From Salipaludibacillus sp. LMS25 (GTDB taxonomy: Bacteria; Bacillota; Bacilli; Bacillales; Salisediminibacteriaceae), in assembly GCF_024362805.1 (NCBI RefSeq), contig NZ_CP093299.1, positions 3,566,001 through 3,630,000 of the forward strand: a stretch of 64,000 nt of DNA. The letters run 5' to 3'. Made by a program: the position numbers and the translations under genes. Under the pieces are notes generated by a model that ran no database searches, had not been told where the DNA came from, and saw only the letters and a list, made by a program, of their open reading frames with translations. How positions within the stretch are numbered: position 1 is the first letter of the stretch; every line of letters starts with the position of its first letter. Positions 9,303 to 17,688 of the stretch are shown in pieces.

Positions 9303-10391
9303 TTGAATGAGAAAGAGCGTCAGATTATTGACCTTATTAGGCAAAATCCTTATATAACACAACAGGAATTGGCAGAGCGTGTGAATATTTCTCGCTCGGC
9401 AGTAGCTGGCTATGTGTCTTCACTGATGAAAACCGGTGTGATTACAGGACGAGCGTATGTACTCAATGATTTTAATAAAGTTCTCTGTATTGGCGGGGCT
9501 AATATGGATATTAAAGCGAGACTGTACAGTGAGTTTAAAGTGCACGATTCTAATCCTGTTAAAGTGTCTGAATCTGTAGGTGGTGTAGCACGCAACATTG
9601 CTGAAAATCTAGGTAGTCTAAAAGTGCCAGTTTCACTTTTGACCTTTACTGGTGATGACTCAGAGGCAGCAAAAATCCGGGAAAGCACAGAAGGCGTAGA
9701 CTTTACAATATCTCAAGTGAAAAAAGGTGAAAGAACAGGCTCCTATACAGCCGTATTAAATGATACAAATGATCTCATGTTTGCTTTAGCAGATATGGAG
9801 ATTTATGACACAGTGACGATTGACGAGATAAAGCGATTAACTAAACATGTTATGTCAGCAAACTTAGTGGTATTAGATACAAATTTCCCAAAAGACGTGT
9901 TAGCTTATCTTCTCCAAAAAAAATCGGCTACACAACGTTTCGTCATGGTAACTGTGTCGGCGAAAAAAATAAGTCGTCTTCCGGATGACCTATCACAAAT
10001 CGATTATTTAATCATGAATCGTGCAGAATTATCAGCTATGCTAGTCAAACTGTCCTTATCAACCGAGTGGAGTTGCCTAGAACAAAAAATGATGAAGGTG
10101 CAAGAAGCTGGGGTAAAAAATATCGTTGTGACGATGGGACAGGACGGTGCTTGCTATTTAAGTGAAGAAGGGGAATACGGTGAGCTTCAAGCTTTACCTG
10201 CCGACATTAAAGATGTTACGGGGGCTGGAGATGCCTTCGCAGCAGGCGTTATATACGCACTTAATGAAGGGACCACATTGAAGTGTGCTTGTGAGTGCGG
10301 TCTTCAGTTAGCAAGACAAACACTAGAAACTGATGAAAGTGTTGTTAAAACAAGAGATACTGAGATGTTGCAGCGCTTTATTACTAATTAA
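9303..10391 (+). CDS. psuK: Pseudouridine kinase with N-terminal winged-helix domain (PfkB family)
   Basis: Phosphorylates pseudouridine to pseudouridine 5'-phosphate. Residues ~1-55 are a DNA-binding-like HTH (QIIDLIRQNPYITQQELAERVNISRSAVAGYVSSLMKTG). The rest is a PfkB/ribokinase fold (GGANMDIKAR, GGVARNIAENL, TFTGDD, and the anion hole/catalytic motif DVTGAGDAFAAGV). I start at TTG 9303 because AAAGGAGGG is 7 bases ahead; the longer frame upstream has no ribosome site. The downstream gene is psuG, 11 bases away, giving the full two-step pathway. The HTH may let the kinase sense its substrate and regulate itself; this is known architecture but untested here. Confidence 0.9.
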   Translation: MNEKERQIIDLIRQNPYITQQELAERVNISRSAVAGYVSSLMKTGVITGRAYVLNDFNKVLCIGGANMDIKARLYSEFKVHDSNPVKVSESVGGVARNIAENLGSLKVPVSLLTFTGDDSEAAKIRESTEGVDFTISQVKKGERTGSYTAVLNDTNDLMFALADMEIYDTVTIDEIKRLTKHVMSANLVVLDTNFPKDVLAYLLQKKSATQRFVMVTVSAKKISRLPDDLSQIDYLIMNRAELSAMLVKLSLSTEWSCLEQKMMKVQEAGVKNIVVTMGQDGACYLSEEGEYGELQALPADIKDVTGAGDAFAAGVIYALNEGTTLKCACECGLQLARQTLETDESVVKTRDTEMLQRFITN

Positions 10392-10402
10392 GGAGGATGA
10401 CG

Positions 10403-11335
10403 ATGTCGTTATCACATTATATTCAATTATCAGAAGAGGTAGCCCAAGCAAAACGTACTAACAAACCTGTTGTCGCTTTAGAATCTACGATTATATCCCA
10501 TGGGATGCCTTACCCGCAAAATATTGAAACAGCACGAAATGTTGAAAACATTATTCGTGATAAAGGGGCAATTCCAGCTACAATCGCCATTATGGATGGG
10601 AGAATAAAAATCGGTCTATCTGATAATGAACTTGTTCAGCTAGGAAAAGAAAAAGATGTTGAAAAAGTAAGTCGTCGCGATTTACCAGCAGTACTAGCAG
10701 CTAAAAAAACTGGTGCCACAACGGTAGCTGCCACGATGATATGTGCAGATTTAGCTGAAATTCGGGTGTTTGTCACCGGTGGAATTGGTGGGGTTCACCG
10801 GGGGGCACAAGAAACGATGGATATATCTGCAGATCTGCAAGAATTGGCAAAGACAAATGTAGCGGTTGTATGCGCCGGTGCTAAATCTATTTTAGATATC
10901 GGCTTAACATTGGAGTATCTGGAAACCCAAGGAGTCCCTGTTATAGGCTATCAAACGTCTGACTTTCCTGCCTTTTATACACGCCAAAGTGGCTACGGTG
11001 TAGATGTTCATGCTCAATCCGCTGAGGATATTGCACATATGCTACATGTGAAATGGGAATTGAATTTGCAGGGAGGAGCAGTCATTGGAAACCCTGTACC
11101 AAGGGAACATGAGATGGACCCCAATGAGGTGGATAACATTATACATGATGCTGTAAAAGCGGCCAATGATGAAGGAATTACTGGAAAAGAGACAACGCCA
11201 TTTTTATTAAATCGCTTAAAAGAAATAAGTCAAGGGGCCACTTTAACAACAAATATAGCCCTTGTTGAAAATAATGCCGTGACAGGAGCAGACATTGCTT
11301 TAGCCTTGAATGCTTTGAAAACGACTAGTAACTAA
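10403..11335 (+). CDS. psuG: Pseudouridine-5'-phosphate glycosidase
   Basis: Cleaves pseudouridine 5'-phosphate to uracil and ribose 5-phosphate, reversing a C-glycosidic bond; Mn-dependent. The 310 residues match the family length. Signatures: ALESTIISHGMPYPQN, MDGRIKIGL, KVSRRDL (catalytic Lys region), VTGGIGGVHRGAQETMDISADL, CAGAKSILDIGLTLEYLET, GNPVPREHEMD and NIALVENNAVTGADIA. AGGAGG at 10391-10396 fits the ATG at 10403 and overlaps the ATG at 10397, so the later start is chosen. It is translated with psuK and ends in a strong terminator. Confidence 0.95.
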   Translation: MSLSHYIQLSEEVAQAKRTNKPVVALESTIISHGMPYPQNIETARNVENIIRDKGAIPATIAIMDGRIKIGLSDNELVQLGKEKDVEKVSRRDLPAVLAAKKTGATTVAATMICADLAEIRVFVTGGIGGVHRGAQETMDISADLQELAKTNVAVVCAGAKSILDIGLTLEYLETQGVPVIGYQTSDFPAFYTRQSGYGVDVHAQSAEDIAHMLHVKWELNLQGGAVIGNPVPREHEMDPNEVDNIIHDAVKAANDEGITGKETTPFLLNRLKEISQGATLTTNIALVENNAVTGADIALALNALKTTSN

Positions 11336-11372
11336 AGATAAAAGGGCTTGGCAGTTTAATAGTTTAAAATCA

Positions 11373-11409
11373 AGAGCTGGGAGATGCCTCAAGGTCCCAG
11401 CTCTTTTTT
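11373..11409 (+). terminator. Terminator of psuK-psuG
   Basis: A perfect 10-bp stem AGAGCTGGGA / TCCCAGCTCT with a 12-base loop and a T6 tail. It lies between the convergent psuG and treP and may serve both strands (A-rich on the other side only weakly). Confidence 0.92.
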
Positions 11410-11463
11410 AAAACTCTTTTCCTAGAACAAGAACTTAATAAAAACAGAAACGATTGTTTCGAA

Positions 11464-12882
11464 TTAGCTGTGTTCTTTCACAACGAGTTTCCCATAAAGG
11501 AATGTGAGTGTAAATGGCACGATAATCACGATCCCCATCCCAATGAAGAATGGTATCCAATCTTGGGGGAAGATAGAGAGGAATCCTGGAATACCGCCCA
11601 CACCAACAGCTGAAGCAAGCACGCTATTTAAGGAAATAAACGCTCCCGCAATAGCTGCACCAATAATAGCGCAAATGAATGGGTATTTAAAACGAATATT
11701 GACGCCAAACATCGCTGGCTCAGTAACACCGAGATATGCAGATACGGCAGATGTACCTGAAAGTCCTTTAACTTTTTCATTGTGACTAACAAACATCATT
11801 GCTAAAGCAGCTGAACCTTGGGCAATATTTGAAAGGGCAAGGATTGGCCACAAAAACGTCCCATCCCCTGTCCCAGTCAGTTGAAGGTCAACAGCAAGAA
11901 AGGCATGGTGCATGCCTGTCACTACTAGTGGTGCATAAAGTATGCCGTAAACGAATCCTCCGACTGCTGGTAATACATCAAATAACCAAACAAACATGCT
12001 AGTAATCCCATTACCAAGAGCAAATGTTAAAGGCCCGATAGCTATGAATGTAATGAAACCTGTCAGTAATAAAGCGACAGGGGCCACCACTAATAATTGA
12101 ATAGCATCTGGAACGCGCTTTCTTAATGCTAGTTCTATTTTACATAATATATAGGAAGCAAATAAGACAGGTAATACTTGACCTTGATAACCGATCGCTT
12201 CTATTTCTAACCCTAGTAAGTTCCAAATTGGGACTTCTCCTGCTTCTTGTGCATCAGCATACGCCCATGCATTAAGTAAATCAGGATGAACGAGTATTAA
12301 GCCGAGTACAATCCCGAGAAGATCACTCCCTCCAAAGCGTCTGACAGCAGACCACCCAATGAGTGCAGGTAGAAATGCAAAGGCAGCACTGGCAATAATA
12401 TTAATCATTTCTGCTAAATCAGCCCACTGTGGATAGACGTCGATTAGTGATTGGCCGTCAAAAAAAATATCTGGTCCGGTTAAAATGTTATTAATACCTA
12501 GTAAGAGCCCAGCTGTAACAATGGCTGGCAATATAGGAATAAAAATATCTGCTAATGTTTTTACCGCTCTTTGCAGAGGGTTCAATTTTTTTGAGCTTGC
12601 ATCTTTAACATCTTCTTTAGAAGATTCACCTATATTAGTCATGGCTACCATTTCACGATAAACGTGATCAACGGTTCCTTGGCCAATAACTACTTGAAAT
12701 TGACCATTTGCCGAAAAAGAGCCTTTGACAATATCGATCGCGTCTAATTTATCAGAATCAACTTTTGACTCGTCTTTTAAAGCTAGTCGAAGCCTTGTGA
12801 CACAATGGGTCGCTTTTTCAATATTGCTTTCGCCCCCTAACGCATCAAGGATGTCACGAACTTGCTGCTCATATGTTTGCAT
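11464..12882 (-). CDS. treP: Trehalose PTS permease, EIIBC
   Basis: Imports and phosphorylates trehalose to trehalose 6-phosphate. The N-terminal EIIB domain carries the phosphorylated cysteine C27 (ATHCVTRLRLALKDESKVD). The EIIC part, from ~105, has about ten membrane helices and follows B. subtilis TreP closely as I remember it (NPLQRAVKTLADIFIPILPA, LVHPDLLNAWAY, GYQGQVLPVLFASY, ITGMHHAF-like VVTGMHHAFLAVDLQLTG). The glucose EIIA must come from elsewhere. No treA (phosphotrehalase) or treR adjoins it, unlike the B. subtilis treP-treA-treR operon, so trehalose 6-phosphate must be cleaved by a distant enzyme. Two palindromic operators lie upstream. Confidence 0.92.
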   Translation of the reverse strand: MQTYEQQVRDILDALGGESNIEKATHCVTRLRLALKDESKVDSDKLDAIDIVKGSFSANGQFQVVIGQGTVDHVYREMVAMTNIGESSKEDVKDASSKKLNPLQRAVKTLADIFIPILPAIVTAGLLLGINNILTGPDIFFDGQSLIDVYPQWADLAEMINIIASAAFAFLPALIGWSAVRRFGGSDLLGIVLGLILVHPDLLNAWAYADAQEAGEVPIWNLLGLEIEAIGYQGQVLPVLFASYILCKIELALRKRVPDAIQLLVVAPVALLLTGFITFIAIGPLTFALGNGITSMFVWLFDVLPAVGGFVYGILYAPLVVTGMHHAFLAVDLQLTGTGDGTFLWPILALSNIAQGSAALAMMFVSHNEKVKGLSGTSAVSAYLGVTEPAMFGVNIRFKYPFICAIIGAAIAGAFISLNSVLASAVGVGGIPGFLSIFPQDWIPFFIGMGIVIIVPFTLTFLYGKLVVKEHS

Positions 12883-12926
12883 CGTATAACCTCCCTCAAT
12901 CGATCGTTCTCATCAAAATAACAAAC

Positions 12927-12976
12927 ATGTATATACAAATGAATCACCGGTAAGTCTATTTTAATTTGTATATACA
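12927..12976 (-). promoter_or_regulatory. Two palindromic operators upstream of treP (TreR-type)
   Basis: The perfect palindrome TGTATATACA occurs twice, at 12928-12937 and 12967-12976, in longer contexts ATGTATATACAAAT and AATTTGTATATACAAGTT. The centres are 39 bp apart and ~50 and ~90 bp before the treP start. They resemble the TATATACAA-containing tre operators recognised by GntR-type TreR in B. subtilis (from memory). A cre-like half (TTGCAAGCGTTTTA, 12981-12994) adjoins and would fit catabolite control, though its right half is poor. Confidence 0.75.
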
Positions 12977-12990
12977 AGTTTTGCAAGCGT

Positions 12991-13062
12991 TTTATGACAA
13001 TACAAAATAGAGAGGGGAGATAACGGACACTCATGTCCTAATTGACTCAACTACCAAGTGGA
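12991..13062 (+). repeat. Family B repeat fragment, copy B1
   Basis: TTTATGACAATACAAAATAG, then AGAGGGGAGATAACGGAC, then a variant of the family-B middle (CTCATGTCCTAATTGACTCA, then ACTACCAA). The left quarter (GATAACCGTCCG) and the right hairpin are missing. It abuts the treP operator region. The rest of 13063-13280 shows no gene. Confidence 0.6.
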
Positions 13063-13288
13063 GCGTCATTTCCCCCAAACCAGTGAGATAATCTGTTACA
13101 GCGTTTCCCATTCACCTTTGCTAACGGACACGTCCAAATATTAACAACGTACATTTATAAGGGATTTCTGTCCATCCAACTTTACTTCGTGCCATGATGC
13201 TGCCTTTCTTTCCTGTAAATTTAAAGAGATCGCAAGCATATTTCATTAACAGTCATTGACAGATTTAATCTGTTCGCTTAAACTTACC

Positions 13289-13326
13289 TCAGTGTATTAT
13301 ATAAACTAGTACAATTAATACACTGA
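13289..13326 (+). promoter_or_regulatory. Inverted-repeat operator before the GntR/ABC operon
   Basis: Perfect 11-base arms TCAGTGTATTA (13289-13299) and TAATACACTGA (13316-13326) with a 16-base spacer, 40 bases before the GntR gene. AGTGTA/TACACT half-sites are the type bound by YtrA-family repressors, so this is probably the autoregulatory operator. Confidence 0.7.
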
Positions 13327-13366
13327 ACTATGATGGGCAAGGTCATGAAAAAAAGGTGGTGAGTTC

Positions 13367-13762
13367 ATGCTGTTTCAAATTGACCCTAAGCAACCTATCC
13401 CTCTATATGAACAGATCATTCAACAAGTGAAAGAAATGTATGCAAAAGGTTTCCTTAAACCTAATGAAAAACTCCCTTCAGTTCGAGAATTAGCCTCTCA
13501 CATGGTCATTAATCCTAATACCGTCAGTAAGGCTTATCAAGAACTTGAAAGACAAGGGATTATTGCAACCATTAGAGGACGTGGTACTTTCATAGTTAAA
13601 CAGGACATTAAGGCTGCCCCTCCTACTGATACAACACGTTTGAAAGACACTTTAAAGCAAGTGGTGATTAACTGCTACTATGCTGGTTACTTCAAAGACG
13701 ATTTAATTGTATGGTTAGAAGACATTTATACGGAAATGGAGGAGAAAGCAGATGAAGATTAA
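13367..13762 (+). CDS. GntR-family repressor, YtrA type
   Basis: A 131-residue regulator. Residues ~10-78 are the GntR winged helix (PIPLYEQIIQQVKEMYAKGFLKPNEKLPSVRELASHMVINPNTVSKAYQELERQG, then IIATIRGRGTFI). The short helical tail without an effector domain is typical of YtrA, which controls ABC exporters. It overlaps the downstream ATPase gene by 11 bases, so the three genes form one operon. A perfect inverted repeat just upstream is the likely operator. The inducer is unknown; YtrA systems respond to cell-wall antibiotics in B. subtilis. Confidence 0.92.
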   Translation: MLFQIDPKQPIPLYEQIIQQVKEMYAKGFLKPNEKLPSVRELASHMVINPNTVSKAYQELERQGIIATIRGRGTFIVKQDIKAAPPTDTTRLKDTLKQVVINCYYAGYFKDDLIVWLEDIYTEMEEKADED

Positions 13763-14627
13763 CCATTTGTCTAAAAACATTCAGGGAATTCACGTTTTAG
13801 ACGATATCGATTTTTCAATAGGAAAAGGTAGTATTATTGGGATTGTCGGTCGAAACGGTGCCGGAAAAACCACTTTACTACGAACGATGGTAGGAATAAT
13901 TGATCCTACACACGGCAATGTCACCATTGAGGGACAAAGTATCTTTGAAAACCCTTTGTTAAAAGCGCAGATTGTTTTCGTGCCTGATTCTTCTGAAGCC
14001 CTTAAAAATTATAGTACACAGGAAATTTTGACGATGTACAGGACAATTTATCCCGCTTTTGATAAAGACTACTTTCATGAGTTAATGACACGTTTTTCCT
14101 TACCCGAAGTGAAAAAAATAAGTACATACTCAAAAGGAATGAAGGCACTTTTTTCGCTCGTCATAGCCTTTGCAACAAATGCAAGCTATATTTTACTCGA
14201 TGAACCGACCGACGGACTTGATGTCATCGTAAAAAAAAGAGTTCTCAAAGTTCTTATAGAAGAGGTAGCTGTTAAAGACGTTTCTGTCATCATTTCTTCT
14301 CATAGACTCGATGAACTGGAATATATCGCCAACTCCATCGTCATGCTAAAAGATGGGAAAGTTCATAGTCATTACGAACTTGACGATCTGAAGTTGATGT
14401 ATCAAAAGGTCCAAATTGTTTTCCCTAGTAAAATGCCTGACACATTAACTGATAAATTGACGATTATTAATCAAACCGGCCGAGTATACACCATTATCTT
14501 AAACAAAGAAGATGAAGCTCTTACCAAGCTCATAAAAGAAAATAATCCGTTATTATTCGAAGAACTTCCTTTATCATTAGAAGATTTATTTATTGCAAAG
14601 TTAGGAGGGCAAGATGATGTTTCATAA
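13752..14627 (+). CDS. ABC transporter ATP-binding protein (YtrB-like)
   Basis: A 291-residue ATPase. Walker A is GRNGAGKT (33-40), Walker B is YILLDEPTDGLD, and the switch His lies in ISSHRLDELE. The signature motif reads YSKGMKAL rather than LSGGQ, a deviation common in this exporter subfamily. The C-terminal ~80 residues form a regulatory tail. It overlaps the GntR gene (11 bases) and the permease gene (14 bases), showing tight coupling. It probably powers the membrane subunit downstream; the substrate is unknown. Confidence 0.92.
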   Translation: MKINHLSKNIQGIHVLDDIDFSIGKGSIIGIVGRNGAGKTTLLRTMVGIIDPTHGNVTIEGQSIFENPLLKAQIVFVPDSSEALKNYSTQEILTMYRTIYPAFDKDYFHELMTRFSLPEVKKISTYSKGMKALFSLVIAFATNASYILLDEPTDGLDVIVKKRVLKVLIEEVAVKDVSVIISSHRLDELEYIANSIVMLKDGKVHSHYELDDLKLMYQKVQIVFPSKMPDTLTDKLTIINQTGRVYTIILNKEDEALTKLIKENNPLLFEELPLSLEDLFIAKLGGQDDVS

Positions 14628-15624
14628 AGCCTTGTGGTACCAAAGTTACAAACAAACCCGCCTCGTCATCTGGATGATTCTCGCGTTATTTGTTATTCAT
14701 ATGCCATTACAAGCTATCCTTGCTATTGAACGTTGGAAAGAAGAAGAACAGATGTATTTTTCGGAAGGCTATACCTTTGAATTTGACAAGTGGGACGTTC
14801 TCATGATCTTTTCTGAAGGAGCTCTGTCGATTTTTTTAACAGCAGCTATTATAGCTCTTGCTTGCATGCTCATTGGATTAGAACGAAACACGCGTAAACA
14901 AGATTTTACCTTTTCTCTCCCCTTTTATAGAAAAGATATTTTTCTATCTAAATGGTTATATGGGACATTCATTATCGCTGTCCTACATATCATACATTTT
15001 TTAATCGCCTACATGATCATTTATCAATCAGAGTACGCTGATGTACTAAACCTCGTCACGGGGACAGAAATATTTTGGAGCCCGTTTCTCGGATTTCTTT
15101 TATTTTTTACATTCGCTTTATTCATCGGCACGTTTACCGGTGAAATGATGTCTCAAATTGCCTTGACAGTCACCTTCGGCGTATTACCATTGGGAATATA
15201 TGCTCTCCTACAAAATTTTATAAGTCTTCACTTCAACTATTATATTGAATTTCCAGAGTGGATTAATTACATCACACCCTTTACGTATGTTTACGATCAT
15301 ACGTCACAATGGACAACGTGGTTTTTTCCTGTTGTGTTTATCGCTCTTCTCCTTTGGGTAAGTGTTGTATTATATACCCGTAATAAAATAGAACATAATG
15401 GTGAATTCCTTATTTTCAAGCAGCTTAATCCACTTTTTCTCGTCGGTATTACTATTTGTTTTTCCTTATTGGGCGGCATGATTGTAAGTTCTTTAGCACC
15501 AGGAACTGCGAAATTATTAAGTATCACTGCCTACTGGATAGGCTTTGTTATCTTTCTATTTTTTTCACTGCTTATAACGAAGCGTCTTATGACGATGAAT
15601 TTGACATTTCGTGCTAAATCTTAA
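14614..15624 (+). CDS. ABC-2 type permease of the GntR-linked exporter
   Basis: A 336-residue membrane protein with about eight hydrophobic segments: an N-terminal helix after MMFHKALWYQSYKQTRLVIW, a pair at ~70-95 and ~115-140, and a run from ~180 to the end. It has the ABC-2 layout, with a cytoplasmic start resembling YtrC/YtrD permeases (FSLPFYRKDIFLSKWLYG). AGGAGGG precedes the ATG. It forms the membrane channel for the upstream ATPase; the transported compound cannot be told from sequence. Confidence 0.88.
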   Translation: MMFHKALWYQSYKQTRLVIWMILALFVIHMPLQAILAIERWKEEEQMYFSEGYTFEFDKWDVLMIFSEGALSIFLTAAIIALACMLIGLERNTRKQDFTFSLPFYRKDIFLSKWLYGTFIIAVLHIIHFLIAYMIIYQSEYADVLNLVTGTEIFWSPFLGFLLFFTFALFIGTFTGEMMSQIALTVTFGVLPLGIYALLQNFISLHFNYYIEFPEWINYITPFTYVYDHTSQWTTWFFPVVFIALLLWVSVVLYTRNKIEHNGEFLIFKQLNPLFLVGITICFSLLGGMIVSSLAPGTAKLLSITAYWIGFVIFLFFSLLITKRLMTMNLTFRAKS

Positions 15625-15633
15625 ATATTGATT

Positions 15634-15669
15634 AAAATCGGTTGTTGATAATATCAACAACCGATTTTT
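15634..15669 (+). terminator. Terminator of GntR/ABC operon
   Basis: Perfect long stem AAAATCGGTTGTTGAT / ATCAACAACCGATTTT followed by T; very stable. Confidence 0.93.
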
Positions 15670-15759
15670 ACAACCTACACACGTCCCCCTCTTAATGGAT
15701 CTTCATAAACTCACATGACAGTCCCTATTATCATAACTAATCAAAAACTGATCACTTAA

Positions 15760-15871
15760 ATAAAACGAACCGTCAATCAAGGCACTAGCGTCCGTTATTT
15801 CCAACCTATATCAATTTACCTCCCCGCTCTATTTTAAGACAGGAGCTTTACGGACGGTTATTTGTGATAAA
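15760..15871 (-). repeat. Family B repeat in reverse orientation, copy B2 (112 bp)
   Basis: Read on the minus strand it begins TTTATCACAAATAACCGTCCG (bases 15871 down) and ends GGTTCGTTTTAT. It carries the family landmarks AAAATAGAGCGGGGAG and ATAACGGACGCTAGTGCC. Its right end is the GGTTCGTTTTAT type shared with copies B3, B8 and B9. It is the only clearly inverted copy. Confidence 0.85.
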
Positions 15872-16332
15872 CATGAGAATAACAAACATTTAAAGAGATT
15901 ATGGTATGTGCTTGTACTGTTTCATATGGTAGGGCTTACTGAATAACGAGTAAGCTTAAGAGGGTGATAGTCGTTTTTTTTCAAAATCAGGCCGAAAAAA
16001 TCACTATATAGTCAAACATCCTTACACGCCATAACACGCCATAACACGTCATAATCGTTGAAAGTGGTAAAACTAAAGAGATCCCGTTGGAATAGGGGGA
16101 CTCCTGTGAAAAAGGAGGCAAGGCGAGACGATGTCGCAGTGAGACCCTTGGGTAAAAGTAAATCTATGCAAGCGGTCCTTTGGTATCAAAGGTGGCGGTG
16201 TTGAGCAGACTCTACGGTATAGTATTTGAGTGTTAGTTGCGCTAAAGTCGACAAATCTCTTTAGACAATGGAGAAGAAGTGTGTGCTAGCTTTAGTAGCA
16301 TCCGGAGCACCTAAATGATCAAGATGTATAGA
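15872..16332. other. Intergenic with degenerate repeated DNA
   Basis: No gene. A tandem CATAACACGCCATAACACG stretch occurs at 16028-16052. From ~16090 the text GACTCCTGTGAAAAAGGAGG followed by GCAGTGAGACCC resembles the GACTCCTGCGGGA / GAGACCCCGCAGG extragenic repeat that I remember from many Bacillaceae genomes, in decayed form. That assignment is inference. Confidence 0.4.
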
Positions 16333-16380
16333 TATTAAAGAAGAGCCGTTCTAAACAGTTGTTATGTTTAGGAACGACTC
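16333..16380 (-). terminator. Terminator of the bd oxidase operon
   Basis: On the minus strand GAGTCGTTCCTAAACA pairs with TGTTTAGAACGGCTC (one bulge), then TTCTTTAAT. It lies just after the CydS-like gene. Confidence 0.8.
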
Positions 16381-16388
16381 TAAATAAG

Positions 16389-16547
16389 CTAATTGTTTTG
16401 TTTTGAAGAATGAGCGCCCTCATTGTTTTCATTTTCTTGGATAAAGGAAGGCGGCTTTCCTTTCGCCCCCCAGAAAAACACAATGAATAGTGTTAAAACA
16501 ACAACTAATGGAGGAGCGACCATGATCAAAAATGTCGTTAAGTCCAT
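16389..16547 (-). CDS. CydS-like small subunit of bd-type oxidase
   Basis: A 52-residue protein whose first 32 residues, MDLTTFLIMVAPPLVVVLTL and onward to FFWGAKG, match the single-helix CydS peptide found in the Geobacillus bd oxidase structure (a short TFLIMYAP-type start). A polar Asn/Glu-rich tail follows. GGAGG sits 7 bases before the ATG at 16545-16547; the longer frame upstream overlaps cydB and lacks a site. It is the last gene of cydA-cydB-cydS and lies 16 bases from cydB. It probably stabilises subunit I near heme b558/d. It is often missed by gene callers because of its size. Confidence 0.8.
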   Translation of the reverse strand: MDLTTFLIMVAPPLVVVLTLFIVFFWGAKGKPPSFIQENENNEGAHSSKQNN

Positions 16548-16563
16548 AGGATAACCTCCCGTC

Positions 16564-17577
16564 CTATTTTTTTCCTTCAACGTAATCTGCATCAAAAAGA
16601 AACAGTCTCATTAAAAGATAGAGTGAAGGAATCAGCATTAATAATCCACCGATAAAAGCAACAATTAGTGATATCGCCATCGTTTCATTTGTGAAGCCAT
16701 CATAAATCGTTAAATATGGATATAATAAATAAGGCAGATGAGCGGCGCCATATCCAAAAAATGCGAGAAAATACTGGATCATCACAAGAATAAAGGCGAT
16801 CCCTAAGTGCTTCTTTTGCCAAATAAAATACGTTGCTAAAGCAAATGCCACTAATGATAATCCGAATACCCACCAGATATCGAGCATATTTTGGAAGTGC
16901 TCAGGGTTTCGTTTATTAAGCAGGAAAAATACGATAATCCCCATTCCGATAGAAGGAAAAGACCATGTTAAGGCGTATTTCCTCAGTAATGACATCGCTT
17001 GACTATCTTTTGCTCTAGAAGCATAAAAAGTTAAAAACGATGCTGAGATAAATAATACGCTAACAATCGCTAGGAGAACGACCCCCCATGAATAGAGACT
17101 GCCAAACAATTCACCGTAAAGCAGCTGAACCCCGTCATTTTCAGTACTAATATAACCACCTTCAGAGATGGTCAGTACTGTGGAGAGGGAAGCTGGAATC
17201 AGAAGTCCTGTAGCGCCATAAAGAAAAGAATAAAATTTACTTTCTTCGGCTCCGTAAGTTGCAAATGCATAGTAAGAACCTCGTAATGCTAAAAGAATAA
17301 TTGCTACACTTCCTGGAAGGAGAAGGGCAGTCCCATAATAATAAGCGGTAGCAGGGAAAAAACCCACAATCCCAATAAAGAAGAATACGAGAAAAACATT
17401 TGTTACTTCCCAAACTGGAGACAAATATCGTTGAATAATATTGTGTGTAATATGGTTTTTGTTTGTCTGTTTTGTATAAAAACTGTAAAATCCAGCTCCG
17501 AAGTCCACCGATGCTACAATTAAATAACCATATAAAAAGAGCCATAGCACGGTAATGCCGATCATTTCATAAGTCAT
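16564..17577 (-). CDS. cydB: Cytochrome bd-type quinol oxidase, subunit II
   Basis: A 337-residue membrane subunit with eight or nine helices: opening MTYEMIGITVLWLFLYGYLI, then VASVDFGAGFYSFYTKQ, SPVWEVTNVFLVFFFIGIVGFFP, and LRGSYYAF. The WEVTN and FGAGFY blocks are typical of CydB. The closest relatives I recall are the YthB-type subunits of Bacillus rather than the CydB of the cydABCD operon. It sits 111 bases downstream of cydA with no cydCD following, so heme and thiol export for assembly must use other genes. Confidence 0.9.
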   Translation of the reverse strand: MTYEMIGITVLWLFLYGYLIVASVDFGAGFYSFYTKQTNKNHITHNIIQRYLSPVWEVTNVFLVFFFIGIVGFFPATAYYYGTALLLPGSVAIILLALRGSYYAFATYGAEESKFYSFLYGATGLLIPASLSTVLTISEGGYISTENDGVQLLYGELFGSLYSWGVVLLAIVSVLFISASFLTFYASRAKDSQAMSLLRKYALTWSFPSIGMGIIVFFLLNKRNPEHFQNMLDIWWVFGLSLVAFALATYFIWQKKHLGIAFILVMIQYFLAFFGYGAAHLPYLLYPYLTIYDGFTNETMAISLIVAFIGGLLMLIPSLYLLMRLFLFDADYVEGKK

Positions 17578-17688
17578 TTTTCCACCTCACTTGATTTAGC
17601 TACATAAAATGCCAAGTGATTGCTCATCTGATGGGCATGTATGTCAGACAAGCAATAACACTTTGCTAATTGACCCATAACAATGTCA

